Source: DAIRVC01 sp036803025 (GTDB lineage: Bacteria; Chloroflexota; Anaerolineae; Anaerolineales; E44-bin32). From it: 8,038 nucleotides of DNA. Positions 5,501-8,038 of this stretch are shown piece after piece. The notes beneath the pieces were generated by a model. That model was not told where the DNA came from, searched no databases, and saw only the letters and a list, made by a program, of their open reading frames with translations. Numbering within the stretch: the first letter of the stretch is position 1; each line of letters starts with the position of its first letter. The position numbers and the translations under genes are program-made. Where the stretch lies: positions 1 through 8,038 of the forward strand of contig DAIRVC010000125.1 in NCBI GenBank assembly GCA_036803025.1, read 5' to 3'.

Positions 5501-6415
5501 ATGGACGACCCCGATTTCCCGCCCGGCCACCGCTCCGGCTTCGTCGCCGTGATCGGCCGCCCCAGCGTGGGCAAATCCACGCTGATCAACGCCTTTCTCG
5601 GGCAGACGGTCGTCTCCGTCTCGCCTCGGCCGCAGACCACTCGCCGGCGCCAACTGGGCATCCTCACACTTCCGCACGCCCAGACCGTGTTCGTCGACAC
5701 CCCCGGCGTCCACGCGCCGCGCAACAAGCTCGGGGAAGTCCTGAACGCCTCCGCCCGTGAGGCGCTGGAAGATCCCGACGTGATCTTGGCCGTCTTCGAC
5801 TTGAGCCAGCCGCTCACGCCTGAGGACCGCATGACGGCCGATTGGGTGACCTCCCTTCCCAAGGCGCCGCCCGTCCTGGCCGTCATGAACAAGACCGACG
5901 CAGTAGCCTCCGGGAACCTGCCCGACCGGGTGGCGGCGGTGTTCGGTCTGCTCCCGCAGGCGGAACCCTGGCTGGTCTCGGCCACCTCGGGGGAGGGTCG
6001 CACCGAACTGCTCGAGCGAATCCAAGAACTGCTCCCCCTTGGGCCGCGCTACTACCCGGCCGAAGAGATCAGCGACACCCATGAACGTGAGATCGCCGCC
6101 GACCTGATCCGGGCAGCCTGCCTGCACCTGCTGCGCGACGAGGTCCCGCACGGGATCGCGGTGCATGTCGACGAATACAAGGAGCGCGGAGAACAGGGGG
6201 CGTTCATTTCAGCCACGCTGTTCGTCGAGAAGGAGTCGCACAAAGGCATCGTCATCGGCAAGGGCGGCGCCATGCTGCGCCAGATCGGCATTCACGCCCG
6301 CCGCGAGATCGAGGCCATGTCGGGACGCCGCATCTACCTGGAAACGCGGGTCAAAGTGCTGCCCGGTTGGCGCGAGGACGCCGCCGCCCTGCGCAGCCTG
6401 GGCTTCGAATCCTGA
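5501..6415 (+). CDS. era: GTPase Era
   Basis: Essential GTPase that binds the 3' end of 16S rRNA and helps assemble the 30S ribosomal subunit. 304 residues, a normal length. The GTPase domain has all motifs: G1 GRPSVGKST (19-27), G2 PQTTRRR (44-50), G3 DTPG (66-69), G4 NKTD (130-133) and G5 around SATS (160-163). The C-terminal KH RNA-binding domain carries IVIGKGGAMLRQIG (250-263) and ends in the family's usual tail GWREDAAALRSLGF. ATG 5501 is preferred. An ATG at 5492 is in frame but overlaps the -10 element, and a TTG at 5465 lies inside the -35 element. No proper Shine-Dalgarno precedes 5501 (only a G run one base away), in line with leaderless translation. It is the first gene of an apparent run with the methyltransferase and purB. 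Confidence 0.96.
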   Translation: MDDPDFPPGHRSGFVAVIGRPSVGKSTLINAFLGQTVVSVSPRPQTTRRRQLGILTLPHAQTVFVDTPGVHAPRNKLGEVLNASAREALEDPDVILAVFDLSQPLTPEDRMTADWVTSLPKAPPVLAVMNKTDAVASGNLPDRVAAVFGLLPQAEPWLVSATSGEGRTELLERIQELLPLGPRYYPAEEISDTHEREIAADLIRAACLHLLRDEVPHGIAVHVDEYKERGEQGAFISATLFVEKESHKGIVIGKGGAMLRQIGIHARREIEAMSGRRIYLETRVKVLPGWREDAAALRSLGFES

Positions 6416-6435
6416 GGGCCGCAGACCGATCGCCC

Positions 6436-7332
6436 ATGTCCAAACGCAAATCCACGCGCACCAGCGCCTTCGGTTCGCCCGGTCGGGTCAGCCACGACTC
6501 GTCAGACTTCTACGCCAGCCGTCTGTACCAGGAGCAGCCCTCCGCGCCCTCGACGCCTCAGGCCGACAGCCCCGCCCCGGCAACGGCGCTCGACCGGCTC
6601 TTCCTCAAGTCCTCGGAAGACATGTCCGAGCTCCCCGATCGCAGCGTCCACTTGATGATCACCTCCCCGCCCTACAACGTCCGCAAGGAGTACGATGCCG
6701 ATCTGACATTGGACGAGTACCGCCAGCTCCTGCAGCGCGTGTTCGCGGAAACCCATCGGGTGCTGGTCGACGGCGGCCGGGCCTGCGTGAACGTCGCCAA
6801 TCTGGGCCGCAAGCCCTACATCCCGCTCCACGCGTATGTCGTGCAGGACATGCTTGCACTGGGCTTCCGCATGCGCGGCGAGATCATCTGGAACAAGGCC
6901 GCCAGCGCCAGCAGCTCGACCGCCTGGGGCTCGTGGCTCTCGGCGGCCAACCCGGTCCTGCGGGACGTCCACGAATACATCCTGGTCTTCTCCAAAGGAG
7001 GCTTCTCTCGACCGGCGGGCGATCGGCAGAGCACCATTGGCCGGGAGGAATTCCTCGAGTGGACCAAGAGCGTATGGTCGTTCCCGGCCGCCTCAGCCCA
7101 GCAGGTCGGGCACCCGGCGCCGTTTCCGGAGGAACTGCCGCGCCGCCTCATACACCTGTACAGCTTCCTCGGCGACCTGGTCCTGGACCCGTTCAGCGGC
7201 TCCGGCACGACCTGCCTGGCGGCGCGCCGCGCCGGGCGCCATTTCGTCGGATACGAGATTGAGAAGGCCTACCTGGACCTGGCGCTGGAACGCTTGAGCG
7301 CGCGATCCGATTCCGCCGAGGCCGGCGCATGA
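6436..7332 (+). CDS. DNA methyltransferase (TSPPY type, beta-class order)
   Basis: 298 residues. The catalytic motif TSPPY (76-80) comes before the S-adenosylmethionine-binding motif DPFSGSGTT (251-259), the beta-class order of amino-methyltransferases. Serine before PPY is typical of N4-cytosine enzymes (DPPY being more usual for N6-adenine), so N4-methylcytosine is the better guess. The stretch IIWNKAASASSSTAWGSW with LRDVHEYILVFSK (about 152-193) resembles solitary methyltransferases of this group. The N-terminal FGSPGRVSHDSSDFY (12-26) looks conserved rather than random, which supports the ATG at 6436. That start lies 20 nt after the era stop and has no good ribosome binding site, so translation may depend on era. 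No restriction endonuclease is adjacent. The recognition sequence cannot be told from the protein. Confidence 0.88.
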   Translation: MSKRKSTRTSAFGSPGRVSHDSSDFYASRLYQEQPSAPSTPQADSPAPATALDRLFLKSSEDMSELPDRSVHLMITSPPYNVRKEYDADLTLDEYRQLLQRVFAETHRVLVDGGRACVNVANLGRKPYIPLHAYVVQDMLALGFRMRGEIIWNKAASASSSTAWGSWLSAANPVLRDVHEYILVFSKGGFSRPAGDRQSTIGREEFLEWTKSVWSFPAASAQQVGHPAPFPEELPRRLIHLYSFLGDLVLDPFSGSGTTCLAARRAGRHFVGYEIEKAYLDLALERLSARSDSAEAGA

Positions 7333-7357
7333 CGCCGGGATGGCCGGGGGACGACCG

Positions 7358-8038
7358 ATGAACTACGAATCGCCCTTCACGACTCGCTACGGCTCGCCGG
7401 AGATGCGCGGCGTCTGGTCGGAGGTCGCCAAGCGGAGGGCCTGGCGGCGCGTCTGGGTGGCGGTCGCTCAGGCACAGGCCGCGGCCGGCCTGGTCTCGGC
7501 AGAGGCCGTCGACGACCTGCGGGCACACCAGCTGGATATCGACTTGCAGCGCGCCGCCGAGATCGAAGCCGAGGTCAGCCATGACCTGCAAGCCGAGCTA
7601 CGGGTGTATGCCGAGCAGTGCCCGCTTGGCGGCCCGATCCTGCACTGGGGCATGACCTCGGCCGACGTCCAGGACAACGCCGACATCGTCCGCCAGCGGG
7701 CCGCCCTCGGCCTGCTGCTCCGCCGGCTGCGCGAAGTGCTCCTGCCTCTGGCCGACCAGATCGAATCCACCGCCGACACCGTCGTCCTCGGCTACACCCA
7801 CTTGCAGCCGGCCGAGCCGACGACGCTCGGGTACCGCCTGAGCACGTATGCGCAGGACCTTCTCGGCTGCTACGACCGCCTGGCGCGAACGCGTGCCGCC
7901 TTGCGCGGTAAGGGCATTCGCGGCCCGGTCGGCACCTCGGCGACCTTCGTCGAGATGCTGGCCGAGAGCGACGTCACCCCCGAGATGCTCGAGGCGACCG
8001 TGCTCGAGGCGTTGGGGATCGAGGCCCATCCGGTCGCC
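7358..8038 (+). CDS. purB: Adenylosuccinate lyase PurB (C-terminus beyond right edge)
   Basis: Purine biosynthesis enzyme of the fumarase/aspartase superfamily. It removes fumarate from SAICAR and from adenylosuccinate. 227 residues are visible, about half of the usual length. The start SPFTTRYGSPEM is typical of PurB. HWGMTSADVQDNAD (about 93-106) corresponds to the family's HxGxTSxDVxDNA region, YTHLQPAEPTTLGYRLSTYA (about 146-165) carries the conserved TH of the active site, and GPVGTSATF follows near 188-197. The signature loop SSxMPxKxNP lies outside the window. The ATG at 7358 has GGGGGA 6 nt upstream; an in-frame ATG at 7340 has a weaker site. It follows the methyltransferase by 25 nt and is probably co-transcribed with it. 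A cycloisomerase of the same superfamily is a less likely alternative. Confidence 0.92.
   Translation, partial: MNYESPFTTRYGSPEMRGVWSEVAKRRAWRRVWVAVAQAQAAAGLVSAEAVDDLRAHQLDIDLQRAAEIEAEVSHDLQAELRVYAEQCPLGGPILHWGMTSADVQDNADIVRQRAALGLLLRRLREVLLPLADQIESTADTVVLGYTHLQPAEPTTLGYRLSTYAQDLLGCYDRLARTRAALRGKGIRGPVGTSATFVEMLAESDVTPEMLEATVLEALGIEAHPVA

Overview
The window is GC-rich, gene-dense bacterial DNA with no ribosomal or transfer RNA gene, CRISPR array or insertion sequence that I can see. The mix of a CsoR-type copper operon, an auracyanin-like lipoprotein cupredoxin, a DUF47 protein and Era would fit a high-GC environmental bacterium such as a member of the Chloroflexota. That placement is a weak inference, because no lineage-specific marker is present.

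Left part (1-2812, minus strand): a copper-homeostasis operon reading leftwards, csoR - copZ - copA. CsoR carries the complete Cys-His-Cys copper site. CopZ is a 68-residue chaperone with a CGHC site. CopA is a P1B-1 copper-exporting ATPase whose C-terminus runs off the left edge. A consensus-like promoter (TTGACG, 17 nt, TATACT) lies ahead of csoR, and a perfect C-tract/G-tract palindrome just downstream of the predicted start of transcription looks like the CsoR operator. CsoR should release the operator when copper rises, CopZ should carry Cu(I), and CopA should pump it out.

Middle (2871-4872): a gene divergent from csoR encodes a full-length tyrosine-recombinase-fold protein that has lost four of the six active-site residues, including the nucleophilic tyrosine. 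It converges on a DUF47 (PhoU-like) gene, with a strong hairpin terminator between them. DUF47 has a leader of about 240 nt with several nested inverted repeats and no visible phosphate transporter partner.

Right part (4846-8038): a lipoprotein cupredoxin on the minus strand has its own promoter and terminator. Divergent from it on the plus strand is a compact run of era (ribosome assembly GTPase), an apparently solitary DNA methyltransferase with a TSPPY motif, and purB (adenylosuccinate lyase), cut by the right edge. The era promoter is placed so that transcription should begin at, or one base from, the start codon, which predicts a leaderless message.

The most unusual item is the intact but apparently catalytically dead recombinase. 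I found no clear defence cluster or other recognisably new multigene system.
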